Source: Clostridium sp. CAG:465 (lineage in GTDB: Bacteria > Bacillota > Clostridia > TANB77 > CAG-465). Taken from it: 64,000 bases of DNA. The stretch covers positions 3,052 through 67,051 of the forward strand of contig FR891276.1 of NCBI GenBank assembly GCA_000433755.1, written 5' to 3'. The translations under genes were made by a program, and so were the position numbers. The notes beneath the pieces were generated by a model, which saw only the letters and a list, made by a program, of their open reading frames with translations, was not told where the DNA came from and ran no database searches. Below are positions 54,545-63,036 of the stretch, piece by piece (the stretch's first letter is position 1; each line of letters starts with the position of its first letter).

Positions 54545-55867
54545 TTATTTTTTACCTTTTTCTCTTATTATCATATGTATTGGCGTTCCTTTAAATTCAA
54601 AGTATTTCCTTATTTGATTTTCTAAGTATCTAACATAAGAAAAATGCATTAAAGGCTTTGAATTTACAAATATAACAAAAGTAGGTGGCCTTATTGATAC
54701 TTGAGTTGCATAGTACACTTTAAGTCTTCTACCTTTATCAGAAGGTGGTTGAGTAATTGCAATAGCTTCAGCAATTACATCATTTAAAAGACCTGTAGGT
54801 ACTCTTAAGCTATTATTTTTATCTACTTCATTTATAATTTCAAATATATTATTTACTCTTTTTCCAGTAAGAACTGACATAAAGATTATAGGCGCATACT
54901 TAAGATATGCAAGTTTTGAATATACTTGTTTTTTGTAACTATCAAAAGTATAATTATCTTTTTCAATAAGATCCCATTTATTTATGACAATAATTACACC
55001 TTTACCAGCTTCATGAGCAAGTCCTGCTATTTTTTCATCTTGTTCAGTTACTCCCTCTTTTGCATCTATTAATATCATACATACATTTGCTCTATCTATT
55101 GCATTTTTTGCCTTTACAACTGAATACTCTTCTATATCTTCATATATTTTATTCTTTCTTCTAATTCCTGCAGTATCTATAAAAGTATACTTACCATATT
55201 TATTATTAAGTTCAGTATCTATAGCATCTCTTGTTGTACCAGCTATATTTGATACAATTAATCTTTCTTCTCCAAGAATTTTGTTTATTAAAGATGATTT
55301 ACCAACATTAGGTTTCCCTATGATTGCAACCTTTATTCTATCATCTTCTTCACTATCTTCAGAAATATCTCCTAAATTCTCATATATTTCATCCAACATT
55401 TCACCAATTCCAAGTTTCTTTCCTGCAGAAATTCCAAGAGGATCACCTAAACCTAAATCATAAAATTCATATATGTCGGCTGGTACTTCTCCTACCCTAT
55501 CACATTTATTACAAACAAGTATAACAGGCTTTTTAGTATGTCTTAACATAAGTGCTATTTCCTTATCAGAAGGTGTAACTCCTGCTTTTACATCCGTAAT
55601 AAGCACAATAACGTCAGCTATATCCATAGCAAGTTCAGCTTGTCTTCTCATTTGCTTTAGTATTATATCTTCAGATTCTGGTTCAATTCCCCCAGTATCA
55701 ATTATTCTAAATTTTGTATTTCTCCACTCGCAGTCAGCATATATTCTATCTCTTGTAACTCCTGGTGTATCTTTTATAATAGCTATTTTTTCACCTGCAA
55801 GTACATTAAAAAGAGTAGATTTACCAACATTTGGGCGACCAACTATCGCAACTGTTTTCTTAGCCAT
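54545..55867 (-). CDS. der: Ribosome biogenesis GTPase Der (EngA)
   Basis: Double-GTPase required for 50S assembly. First G domain with VGRPNVGKSTLFN, DTPGVTRDR, DTGGIE and CNKCD; second with GKPNVGKSSLINK, GTTRDAID, DTAGIRRKNK and INKWDL; C-terminal KH-like domain ending PIHMIIREK. 440 aa from the ATG at 55867, which AAGGAGGG precedes. der-plsY adjacency is conserved in Firmicutes. Confidence 0.96.
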   Translation of the reverse strand: MAKKTVAIVGRPNVGKSTLFNVLAGEKIAIIKDTPGVTRDRIYADCEWRNTKFRIIDTGGIEPESEDIILKQMRRQAELAMDIADVIVLITDVKAGVTPSDKEIALMLRHTKKPVILVCNKCDRVGEVPADIYEFYDLGLGDPLGISAGKKLGIGEMLDEIYENLGDISEDSEEDDRIKVAIIGKPNVGKSSLINKILGEERLIVSNIAGTTRDAIDTELNNKYGKYTFIDTAGIRRKNKIYEDIEEYSVVKAKNAIDRANVCMILIDAKEGVTEQDEKIAGLAHEAGKGVIIVINKWDLIEKDNYTFDSYKKQVYSKLAYLKYAPIIFMSVLTGKRVNNIFEIINEVDKNNSLRVPTGLLNDVIAEAIAITQPPSDKGRRLKVYYATQVSIRPPTFVIFVNSKPLMHFSYVRYLENQIRKYFEFKGTPIHMIIREKGKK

Positions 55868-55887
55868 AAGCCCTCCTTTTTTTATCA

Positions 55888-55916
55888 ATATATATATTTT
55901 AACATTTTTATGTCAA
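55888..55916 (-). promoter_or_regulatory. Promoter candidate for der-plsY
   Basis: Exact TTGACA, 17-bp spacer, ATATAT on the minus strand; weak -10. Confidence 0.4.
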
Positions 55917-55928
55917 AATGTCAAAAAA

Positions 55929-56111
55929 TTATAATTTCTTTTTTCTATAATTAGAATAAAAATTAAGTATTAAAGCTATAACAATAAATATCAAACTAAA
56001 TATTCTTAAAAGTGTAACATTATCATTATATAAACACGATGAAATGCCAAATACAATTGCTAGTAAAGCTAGAACTATAACAATTATTTCTAATATTTTT
56101 TGTTTTAACAT
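55929..56111 (-). CDS. Small membrane protein, 60 aa
   Basis: Two hydrophobic helices (LEIIVIVLALLAIVFGISS; LLRIFSLIFIVIALILNFY) joined by CLYNDNVT, with a Lys/Arg-rich end (NYRKKKL). AGGTGATATA precedes the ATG at 56111; the frame extends upstream to 56171 without a ribosome site. No family recognised. Confidence 0.6.
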   Translation of the reverse strand: MLKQKILEIIVIVLALLAIVFGISSCLYNDNVTLLRIFSLIFIVIALILNFYSNYRKKKL

Positions 56112-56226
56112 TATATCACCTACACTAATTTTACTACTAAATTTTAAATAAAGCAATAAAAATAACCCCACTTAGCAAAATGTTAAATGAGATTATTTTA
56201 AATATTATTTTTCAATACAAATATAT

Positions 56227-57378
56227 TTAAAGTGTTATTACACCATCTGTGCATGTTATTGTTTTTAAAGTTGAGTCACACCAATCAACTTTGCCACTTG
56301 TCATACTTTTGTCTATTTTATTCCATTGCTCTTTTGTTCCCTTATACGTTATATTAGTTAAACTACTGCAATTATGAAAAGCATTTTGTCCTATACTTGT
56401 TACACTTTCTGGTATTGTTATACTTGCCAAACTGCTACAATTATAAAAAGCTTCGTGTCCAATTTCTATTGAACCATTTTTAATATTTACATTTTCTAAA
56501 CTTTTACAATCACCAAAAGCAATATTATCTATTTTTTCTACATTTTCTGGTATTGTTATACTTTTCAAACTAATACATCCGTCAAAAGCTGAATTTCCTA
56601 TTTTTATTACTGATTCAGGTATTGTTACATCTCTTAAGTTTTCACAACCAACAAAAGTACTATTATTTATATAAATTAAACTATTTGGAAATTCCACAAC
56701 TTCTAAAGCACTACACAAACCAAAAGTGCCTCTACCTCCACCACCACTTCCTGTATCTGTAACTCCTTCTTTTATAACAGCCTTTTTTAAAGTATCTTTT
56801 TTATCAGACATTGGAGAACTTATAGTCCATACCGCAAATTCTTGTATAATTCCATCACTTTCTTCACCATTTTTTGTAATGACTACTTCTGTATAATCGT
56901 TATTAAATTTTGCAACAACATATTCCGGTTTAGTCTTACCTATTGCATATAAATATTCACTACTTTCAATCTCTTCAGATGTATAATTGGTTTCTTCTGG
57001 TTCAACACTATTTAAATTTAGATCTTCAATCCATAATTTTTCATTTTCAGTAACCTTATCAGTAGCTACTAAATTATCATCTACTATAGCAAATTTATTT
57101 ACATACTTATCTTTAAAACTTTGAATATACTTCTTTACATCTTTTCCTGTTGCATTTATCTTTGTGTCCCTTTTACCTTGCTTATCTATATATTCTTTTG
57201 CTACTGTAAGTGCTAAATCATCTTGAAATATTCTTACATCTTCTTTAAATGCTGCTTCTTTTGCACTTGATACTGGATTATTTTTTGTTATTGTAAGTAT
57301 TACTACTGCTGCTAGTATTATTATAACTATAATTGTTATTATTAACACTATAAGTGATATACCTTTTTTCTTTTTCAT
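56227..57378 (-). CDS. Surface LRR (BspA-like) protein with prepilin-type N-terminus
   Basis: 383 aa. The first about 30 residues, MKKKKGISLIVLIITIIVII, have the shape of a prepilin leader (KKG then a long hydrophobic helix), but position +5 is Val rather than the usual Glu. A helical pilin-like region and a linker (about 30-205) lead into five or six LRR_5 repeats of about 23 residues (about 210-350; e.g. FVGCENLRDVTIPESVIKIG, FDGCISLKSITIPENVEKI). Such proteins are displayed on the surface of gut Clostridia and bind host or bacterial ligands. GGGATGAG precedes the ATG. Confidence 0.85.
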   Translation of the reverse strand: MKKKKGISLIVLIITIIVIIILAAVVILTITKNNPVSSAKEAAFKEDVRIFQDDLALTVAKEYIDKQGKRDTKINATGKDVKKYIQSFKDKYVNKFAIVDDNLVATDKVTENEKLWIEDLNLNSVEPEETNYTSEEIESSEYLYAIGKTKPEYVVAKFNNDYTEVVITKNGEESDGIIQEFAVWTISSPMSDKKDTLKKAVIKEGVTDTGSGGGGRGTFGLCSALEVVEFPNSLIYINNSTFVGCENLRDVTIPESVIKIGNSAFDGCISLKSITIPENVEKIDNIAFGDCKSLENVNIKNGSIEIGHEAFYNCSSLASITIPESVTSIGQNAFHNCSSLTNITYKGTKEQWNKIDKSMTSGKVDWCDSTLKTITCTDGVITL

Positions 57379-57481
57379 GTATTATCTCATCCCTTCTTTT
57401 GTTTTTTAACATATATAGTATATATTAAATTTAAATAATTTACAATAAAATTACATTTATTTTAAATATCATTTATGCTAC

Positions 57482-57507
57482 AAAAAAGCTGCATTTGTGT
57501 TACAGCT
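57482..57507 (-). terminator. Weak terminator of the glycosyltransferase gene
   Basis: AGCTG / CAGCT five-bp stem followed on the minus strand by TTTTTTG, overlapping the last codons of the gene. Confidence 0.4.
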
Positions 57508-58588
57508 GTAAAATGTTGTTTTTTAGATTATCAAAATATGCTTTGTTATATAAATATTTTTGATCGTCTGGTCTTATTTTACCTACTAATTCGTTATATT
57601 CCATTGCCTTTTTATAATTTCCTATTTTATCATAACACAAACATAATCCAAGATAAGGTATATAATCATAACATTCCAAATTTTCAAATCTACCACTATT
57701 TATATCTTGTTTTAAATTAATAGCCATATTATACCAATATATTGCTATATCGTATTTTTCCTTTTGTATAAAATAATTTGCTACTTCACAACAAATATTG
57801 GCTCTAGGTGCGTCATATTCTAGACTTTTTAATAGAAATCTAATTTGATTTTTATAATCGTTTATGTTATAAAAACAACGACTAATTTCAATACATGCAT
57901 CTATTTTATTTTCAACCCATGCCTCATCCATATTTAAAAAATCCCTATATTCTTTAATAGAGTCTTCATACATTCCATGATAATATAATTCTCTAGCATA
58001 ATAATATTGCTGTCTTGCATCAAGCTTAATTCCATTATTTATCATTTTTTTAAATATATTTAAATTTCTTTTACTATACTCTTTCTTTACACTTTTATGT
58101 GATATTGCAATATTTGAGTATAGTATATTTCCTGTAGGAACAATAACTTCATGAACAGGGCTTACCCATTTGTATTTATTGTTATTTTTAACTAATCTTT
58201 CTCTATTATATGAAAAAGTAGGATTTCCATTTTTATCATAGACTGTGTTATATTTCATCATTACAATATCTATATTCTTGTCTAAAGTCTTCTTTAGTGA
58301 AATAAACATTTCTCTATCTTTTTTTAATATAACATCATCTGCATCAAGCCATAATATATATTCTTTTGTTGCCTTTGAAAAAGAAAAATTCCTTGCTTTT
58401 GAGAAATCATCACACCATTTAAAGTCATACACATTATTTGTATATCTTTGTACTATTTCTTTTGTTTTATCTTTAGAACCAGTATCTACAATAATTATTT
58501 CATCTACTAAATTTTTAACACTTCTTAAACATCTCTCAATTACTTTTTCTTCATTTTTTACTATCATACATAAACTTATACTAATCAT
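57500..58588 (-). CDS. Family 2 glycosyltransferase with TPR-like C-terminus
   Basis: 362 aa. The GT2 domain (about 1-230) starts SISLCMIVKNEEKVIERCL, then EIIIVDTGSKDKT and the metal-binding LWLDADDVIL. The C-terminal about 130 residues are TPR-like helical pairs (AMEYNELVGKIRPDDQKYLY). Such enzymes glycosylate proteins or peptides, including surface and SunS-like S-glycosyltransferases; the target is unknown. The start codon lies right after a hairpin containing its AGGAGG (see 58590). Confidence 0.87.
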   Translation of the reverse strand: MISISLCMIVKNEEKVIERCLRSVKNLVDEIIIVDTGSKDKTKEIVQRYTNNVYDFKWCDDFSKARNFSFSKATKEYILWLDADDVILKKDREMFISLKKTLDKNIDIVMMKYNTVYDKNGNPTFSYNRERLVKNNNKYKWVSPVHEVIVPTGNILYSNIAISHKSVKKEYSKRNLNIFKKMINNGIKLDARQQYYYARELYYHGMYEDSIKEYRDFLNMDEAWVENKIDACIEISRCFYNINDYKNQIRFLLKSLEYDAPRANICCEVANYFIQKEKYDIAIYWYNMAINLKQDINSGRFENLECYDYIPYLGLCLCYDKIGNYKKAMEYNELVGKIRPDDQKYLYNKAYFDNLKNNILQL

Positions 58589-58589
58589 A

Positions 58590-58627
58590 AAAAGCCTCCT
58601 TAATACTATGGTATTAAAAAGGCTTTT
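58590..58627 (-). terminator. Hairpin that ends the upstream gene and buries the glycosyltransferase ribosome site
   Basis: On the minus strand AAAAGCCTTTTTAATAC pairs along 17 positions (two G-U) with GTATTAAGGAGGCTTTT around the loop CATA; TATG, with the start codon, follows at once. The AAGGAGG lies inside the stem. Confidence 0.75.
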
Positions 58628-58639
58628 ATTTAGAATGAA

Positions 58640-58951
58640 TTATATATAATTTTTAATTTCTTCATATATACAATAATTAATTATTTTTGTAATAGAAATA
58701 TTGTATTTTTTAGTAAAATCAGAAATAGGGTCATATAAACTTTTATATATTCGTATTTTAACTTGCTCCCCTTCTTCCCTTTTGTATATATTTATTTTAT
58801 TTAAGTTTTCTTTAAAATTATTTTTTATTGCCTGATTTATAAATTCATTAAAACTTATTTCTTTGTTTTTTATTATTCTTTCAATCTCTTCTTTACATGT
58901 TATAGAAATTTCCATAGTCATATATACTCTTTTTTCGTTAAATTCTTTCAT
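58640..58951 (-). CDS. Small protein with two ribbon-helix-helix-like segments
   Basis: 103 aa. Two similar parts (about 10-47 and 63-100): VYMTMEISITCKEEIERII with SFNEFINQAIKNNF, and VKIRIYKSLYDPISDFTKK with ISITKIINYCIYEEI. Each is a short strand followed by two helices, as in ribbon-helix-helix DNA-binding proteins, so a single chain could act as a pre-formed dimer. GGGGGAAAC precedes the ATG at 58951. The glycosyltransferase begins 51 nt downstream. Confidence 0.6.
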   Translation of the reverse strand: MKEFNEKRVYMTMEISITCKEEIERIIKNKEISFNEFINQAIKNNFKENLNKINIYKREEGEQVKIRIYKSLYDPISDFTKKYNISITKIINYCIYEEIKNYI

Positions 58952-59045
58952 AGTTTCCCCCATTTTTGAAAAATATAAATATATTATACATTCTTTAATA
59001 GTTTTTAAATAGTGTCAAAAAAACGCTTTTTATTGCCTAAATGTG

Positions 59046-59074
59046 TTGATTTTATTTCTATAAAGAATTATAAT
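59046..59074 (+). promoter_or_regulatory. Promoter for the 59205 gene and ytaF
   Basis: TTGATT, 17-bp spacer, TATAAT, about 125 nt before the start codon. Confidence 0.55.
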
Positions 59075-59204
59075 TATTCTATACATATAGATAAAATTAA
59101 TATTTTATAAATATTTTATAATTTTTAATAAAAATATATAAATATGCATATAAATTAATATATTTTTTACAAATATGTAAATAAATGGTAAAGGAGGTTT
59201 TGTT

Positions 59205-59741
59205 CTGAAAATAAATGAAGACTTAAGGAATTATCTTGATAGTATAACATTAAATTACTCTATTACTATTACAGATACAAATAATATGATATATTCAAAT
59301 AGCTTAAATAGTAACGAAGAAATTTCAAATAAGCTAAAAGAGCAGTTATATAAAATATATAATGATAAAAAAATAATGAAGTACTTCAAAGAAATAGATA
59401 AACTAGAAAAGAATAATATTGAATACTCACAAAATGTTATATTAAAAAAAGATCTTACAAAAAGCAAAATCATAGATTATGACTATCTAATACAAAAATT
59501 GGTATATACTCAGAATACAAATATACCAATTCTAAATTCAAAAAACTTAGAGGGATATTCTTTAAAATGCATAATTCCAATTAATAACGATTTTTTTAAA
59601 GGCTCTTTAATAATTCAGACAAATGAATATAAAATGTCATCAGAGATAAAGGAATCATTTTTCAGATTCTGTTATGGTTTGTTTTTTATAGTTCAAAACT
59701 ATATTTTATATGGTAGTTATGAGCAATATAGATTATTTTAA
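59205..59741 (+). CDS. Unknown protein beginning with a CTG codon; possible sporulation-linked sensor
   Basis: 178 residues. AAAGGAGG at 59190-59197 is followed 7 nt later by CTG at 59205, in frame with KINEDLRNYLDSITLNYSI and then the first ATG at 59286, which has no ribosome site. No ATG, GTG or TTG lies near the site in this frame, so CTG is the most likely start. The N-terminal TLNYSITITDTNNMIYSNS and the C-terminal strands (LKCIIPINNDFFKGSLIIQT) suggest a GAF/PAS-like sensing fold, only weakly supported. ytaF follows 74 nt downstream. Confidence 0.6.
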   Translation: MKINEDLRNYLDSITLNYSITITDTNNMIYSNSLNSNEEISNKLKEQLYKIYNDKKIMKYFKEIDKLEKNNIEYSQNVILKKDLTKSKIIDYDYLIQKLVYTQNTNIPILNSKNLEGYSLKCIIPINNDFFKGSLIIQTNEYKMSSEIKESFFRFCYGLFFIVQNYILYGSYEQYRLF

Positions 59742-59815
59742 AAAAGAGTAGCAAAGTCAATTTTATTTCATTAAATATACTATAAGGAGTTATATTTAAT
59801 GAAAGGATGATACTT

Positions 59816-60400
59816 TTGTTTGAATTACTATCCGGAGCTCTTTTTAGTATATCAGCAAATATTGACAATATACCAATTGGGCTTTCTTATGGAGTTAAAA
59901 AAGTTCATATTTCTATATTAAAAAATATAATAATATGTATTTTTACTTCATGTGCAACTTTTTTATCTATGATTATTGGACAAAATATAGCTAATCTATT
60001 TGATATTAAAATCACAAATATGATAGGCTCTATTTTATTAATATTTTTAGGGATATTTCCTCTTTTTAAAAAATTTTACAAAATATGTAGAAATAATAAA
60101 AGATGCATTAAAGAAATAAAACAAAAAGAAGAGCAAAATAACAGTTACATAACTTTAAAAGAATTAATAGCTATAATACTTACACTATCATTAAATAATA
60201 TTGCTGCTGGTATTGCTGCAAGCATCACAGGAGTTAATGTAATTTCTACAACTATTTGTACTTTTATATTTGGTTCAATATTCCTTTTTATTGGAAATAA
60301 TCTAGGGAAAAAAATTAACAATAAATTAGTTGAGAAATATTCTGAAATAATTTCTTCCATTATTCTGATATTAATAGGAATTATGGAGTTATTCATATAA
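59816..60400 (+). CDS. ytaF: Sporulation membrane protein YtaF (MntP-like)
   Basis: 194 aa membrane protein with six helices. FSISANIDNIPIGLSYGVKK near the N-terminus and LSLNNIAAGIAASITG in the middle are the two related repeats of the YtaF/MntP family, with Asp/Asn residues in the membrane (DN and NN). YtaF is linked to sporulation; transport activity is inferred from MntP. AAGGA lies directly before an ATG at 59807, too close to serve it, but 8 nt before the TTG at 59816, so TTG is preferred. Confidence 0.85.
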   Translation: MFELLSGALFSISANIDNIPIGLSYGVKKVHISILKNIIICIFTSCATFLSMIIGQNIANLFDIKITNMIGSILLIFLGIFPLFKKFYKICRNNKRCIKEIKQKEEQNNSYITLKELIAIILTLSLNNIAAGIAASITGVNVISTTICTFIFGSIFLFIGNNLGKKINNKLVEKYSEIISSIILILIGIMELFI

Positions 60401-60442
60401 ATAAGTGAACTTTTATTTTCTAAGTTCACTTATATTTTTATA
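60401..60442 (+). terminator. Terminator of ytaF
   Basis: ATAAGTGAACTT / AAGTTCACTTAT 12-bp stem, 9-nt loop, then ATTTTTATATTT, immediately after the stop codon. Confidence 0.88.
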
Positions 60443-60468
60443 TTTAAATAATCTATCTAGAAGAAAAT

Positions 60469-60506
60469 AAACTTCAAAGCACTTTATATATAGTACTCTG
60501 AAGTTT
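60469..60506 (-). terminator. Terminator downstream of tRNA-Trp
   Basis: On the minus strand AAACTTCAGAGTACT pairs with AGTGCTTTGAAGTTT through G-T wobbles, followed by ATTTTC. Confidence 0.6.
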
Positions 60507-60517
60507 TAAATTTTTAT

Positions 60518-60591
60518 TGGCAGGGGTGGAAGGAATCGAACCCTCCTCTGGAGTTTTGGAGACTCTTATTCTACCGATGAACTACACCCCT
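60518..60591 (-). tRNA. tRNA-Trp (anticodon CCA)
   Basis: 74 nt including an encoded CCA. Acceptor AGGGGTG pairs with CACCCCT, D arm GTTCATCGGTAGAAT, anticodon loop CTCCAAA (CCA), T arm GAGGG-TTCGATT-CCTTC, discriminator G73. The top anticodon-stem pair (27-43) is A-C rather than Watson-Crick. The 5' end AGGGGTGTAGTT resembles other Firmicute tRNA-Trp genes. Confidence 0.92.
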
Positions 60592-60647
60592 ATATATATG
60601 TTACAACAAATATTGTAACATTATTTTTTTCTTTTTGCAATACTTTT

Positions 60648-61467
60648 TTATAATTTTATTAATTTAAATCCAGTATAATCACAACCAACCATTACATACT
60701 GCACTCCATCAATCATACCTTCTTTAATCAGCGAATGTGCAAAGCCATGTAAATGCCCATAAATACATTTTTTAACTCCGTATTCTTCTAGTATATTTTT
60801 AAAATTACCTGTAAAGGGTGGAAAATGCATAGCTACAAGAATATCTTTATCTATTCCTTTTTCTAAATAACTTGTTTTTATTTCCATTCCTTTATCAAGC
60901 GATATTCTAAGTCTTCCTTCTTCTCTTCTAATTATTTTTTTTTCAAGTTCTTTATCTTTACTTTCACATTCCTTTTTCTAAATAACTTCTTTTTATTTCC
61001 ATACCTTTATCAAGTGATATTCTAAGCCTTCCTTCTTCTCTTCTAATTATTTTTTTTTCAAGTTCTTTATCTTTACTTTCAGTTTTTCCCCAACCTCTGG
61101 TACCACAAATAATATACTTTTCTGTATCAATTGCATCATTATACAGAACTTTTATTGTATTAAATCCATTTTCATTTAAAAAATTATTTACTTTAGTCTT
61201 TGTAGAAAAATAGTAATCATGATTGCCCTTTAATATAATTTTATTACCTTTTAATTTATTTATGAATTCGAAATCTTTAACTGTTTCCTTAAAAGTCATC
61301 CCCCATGAAATATCTCCAGGAATAATAATAACATCACCATCTAGAGCCACACTATTCCAATTTTCCTTAACCTTTTCTTCATAATTTTTCCATTTACTAC
61401 CAAAGATATCCATTGGTTTATTTACTCCAAATGATAAATGTAAATCCGATATTCCATACACATTCAT
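60648..61467 (-). pseudogene. Metallophosphoesterase broken by a 115-bp tandem duplication
   Basis: Calcineurin-like phosphoesterase. The 5' part (61467 to 60964) holds SDLHLSF, GDVIIIPGDISWG and LKGNHDYYF; the 3' part (60648-60887) holds VAMHFPPF and YGHLHGF. Together they give every metal-binding motif and a normal protein of about 235 aa. Between them the segment coding KKIIRREEGRLRISLDKG and SYLEKG occurs twice as 115-bp copies; 115 is not a multiple of three, so the frame is lost and translation ends at SYLEKGM. AAAGGGGAC precedes the first ATG. It lies 15 nt after the CYTH-like gene. Confidence 0.88.
60853..61082. repeat. 115-bp direct tandem duplication
   Basis: Copies at 60853-60967 and 60968-61082, abutting, with about four differences in 113 aligned bases (e.g. 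ACTTGTTT against ACTTCTTT, CCATTCC against CCATACC). Confidence 0.9.
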
Positions 61468-61482
61468 GTAACACTGTCCCCT

Positions 61483-62001
61483 TTATTTAAAAAAACTCTC
61501 TTCACTTACTTTATATGTAAGCCTATCCCAGTTTAAAACATATTCATCATATTTTTCTTTCATCTTTTTATCTTCTAAAATTTCAATATCCAAACTTTCT
61601 AAAAAATTACCTAATTCAATTTTTATAAGATCATGTTCTACATTTTCATCTATATCTTTGCTTAATTCAATTAAATATCCATATCCTACAACATAATCTA
61701 AATTAATAAAAATATCATAATCTAATTTAGCTTTACTTCTTGTTCTGTACCATTTCACACTAGTTTCATAACCAATAGATTTTAAAATATTTTCCATACT
61801 TTTTGAGTACTTACTTTCTATTTTAACATAATTTTCACCTGAGTCCAAACTGCAATATCTTTTGGTTTTCATAAATCTAAAATTATTATCGTTAAAAATG
61901 TAAATAATCTGTTTTTCTGTATGTAAAACATCATTATACTTCTCAATAAGTTCTTTATACTTATCTGCTTTTAAAAAAGTTCTAAGTGTAACTTTAGCCA
62001 T
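61483..62001 (-). CDS. CYTH-like domain protein (degenerate)
   Basis: 172 aa. The layout resembles the CYTH (CyaB/thiamine triphosphatase) tunnel fold: alternating strands with RFMKTKRYCSLDSGENYVKIE, a helix NILKSIGYETSVKWYRTRSK and the strand pair YDIFINLDYVVGYGYLIEL. The usual N-terminal ExExK metal motif is replaced by VTLRTFLK, so catalytic activity is doubtful. GGAGGAGAC precedes the ATG. Between tsaD and the broken phosphoesterase, same direction. Family placement is moderate. Confidence 0.6.
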   Translation of the reverse strand: MAKVTLRTFLKADKYKELIEKYNDVLHTEKQIIYIFNDNNFRFMKTKRYCSLDSGENYVKIESKYSKSMENILKSIGYETSVKWYRTRSKAKLDYDIFINLDYVVGYGYLIELSKDIDENVEHDLIKIELGNFLESLDIEILEDKKMKEKYDEYVLNWDRLTYKVSEESFFK

Positions 62002-62018
62002 TTTGTCTCCTCCATTAA

Positions 62019-63020
62019 TTACATATCAATTTTTAGGTTTGCAACAGCGTTTAAATCCATTTTATCTTTTATATTGTAATATTTTCCAGCTTCATAATTA
62101 TAACTTGCTGCCACCCCAACCATTGCTGCATTATCAGTACAATATTTAAGTCCTGGCATATATACTTTAAAGTTATTTTCATCTGCTTTCTGTTTAAGAA
62201 GTTCTCTAAGATAGCTATTTGCAGATACTCCACCTGCAAGTACAACTTCTTTTAAGTTCATATCTTTCATTACAGTAATAGTTGTGTCTACAAGTTCCTC
62301 ACATACTGTTGTTTCAAAAGAACAAGCTAAATCTTCTTTTCTCAAATTTTCTCCTTCTTTATGTGCAAGGTTTATAACCGCAGTCTTTATTCCACTAAAA
62401 CTAAAATCATAGTTATCAAATTTAGTTTTTGGAAGTTTATATGTATTTTTTCCACTACTTGCAAGTTTTGACACCTCTGGTCCACCAGGATATGGAAGGC
62501 CAAGAACTCTTGCAACTTTATCAAAAGCTTCACCAACAGCATCATCACGAGTTTTAGCTATCATTTTAAATTTAGTATAGTCCTCAACATATACTAAGCT
62601 TGTATGTCCACCTGAAACAACTAAAGATAAAAATGGTGGTTTTAATTCTGGATATGAAATATAATTTGCTGCAATATGTCCATGCATATGATTAGTTGGA
62701 ACAATAGGTATATTAAGTGCATATGCAAGAGATTTTGCATATGCCACACCAACAAGTAACGCTCCAACAAGACCTGGTCCATATGTAACTCCAATATAAT
62801 CAATATCTGAGAATGTTATATTAGCTGTATTAAGAGCTTCTTCTACAACAAATGGTATATTTGATATATGCTCTCTTGAAGCTATCTCAGGAACTACTCC
62901 ACCATATTTTTTGTGTATATCTATTTGTGTCGATACTATATTAGCTAAAACTTCTCTTTTATCCTTAATAATAGCAACAGCTGTTTCATCACAGCTACTT
63001 TCTATACTTAAACAAATCAT
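62019..63020 (-). CDS. tsaD: tRNA N6-adenosine threonylcarbamoyltransferase
   Basis: Final enzyme of t6A37 tRNA modification. ASKHA-fold motifs: SIESSCDETAVAI, HKKYGGVVPEIASREH (metal His), VGPGLVG-type GVTYGPGLVGALLVG, NHMHGHIAAN (two metal His), VVSGGHTSLV and LAGGVSANSYLRE, then NAAMVGVAA with the C-terminal metal Asp in CTDN. 333 aa from the ATG at 63020, preceded by AAAGGAG; the frame to 63068 is longer but lacks a site. tsaB/tsaE are not nearby. Confidence 0.96.
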   Translation of the reverse strand: MICLSIESSCDETAVAIIKDKREVLANIVSTQIDIHKKYGGVVPEIASREHISNIPFVVEEALNTANITFSDIDYIGVTYGPGLVGALLVGVAYAKSLAYALNIPIVPTNHMHGHIAANYISYPELKPPFLSLVVSGGHTSLVYVEDYTKFKMIAKTRDDAVGEAFDKVARVLGLPYPGGPEVSKLASSGKNTYKLPKTKFDNYDFSFSGIKTAVINLAHKEGENLRKEDLACSFETTVCEELVDTTITVMKDMNLKEVVLAGGVSANSYLRELLKQKADENNFKVYMPGLKYCTDNAAMVGVAASYNYEAGKYYNIKDKMDLNAVANLKIDM

Positions 63021-63036
63021 CTGATTATCTCCTTTA

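Noticed and set aside
60648..60887. 79-aa protein as an independent gene
   Set aside because: It has no ribosome site, begins inside the duplicated segment, and supplies exactly the missing C-terminal half of the phosphoesterase.
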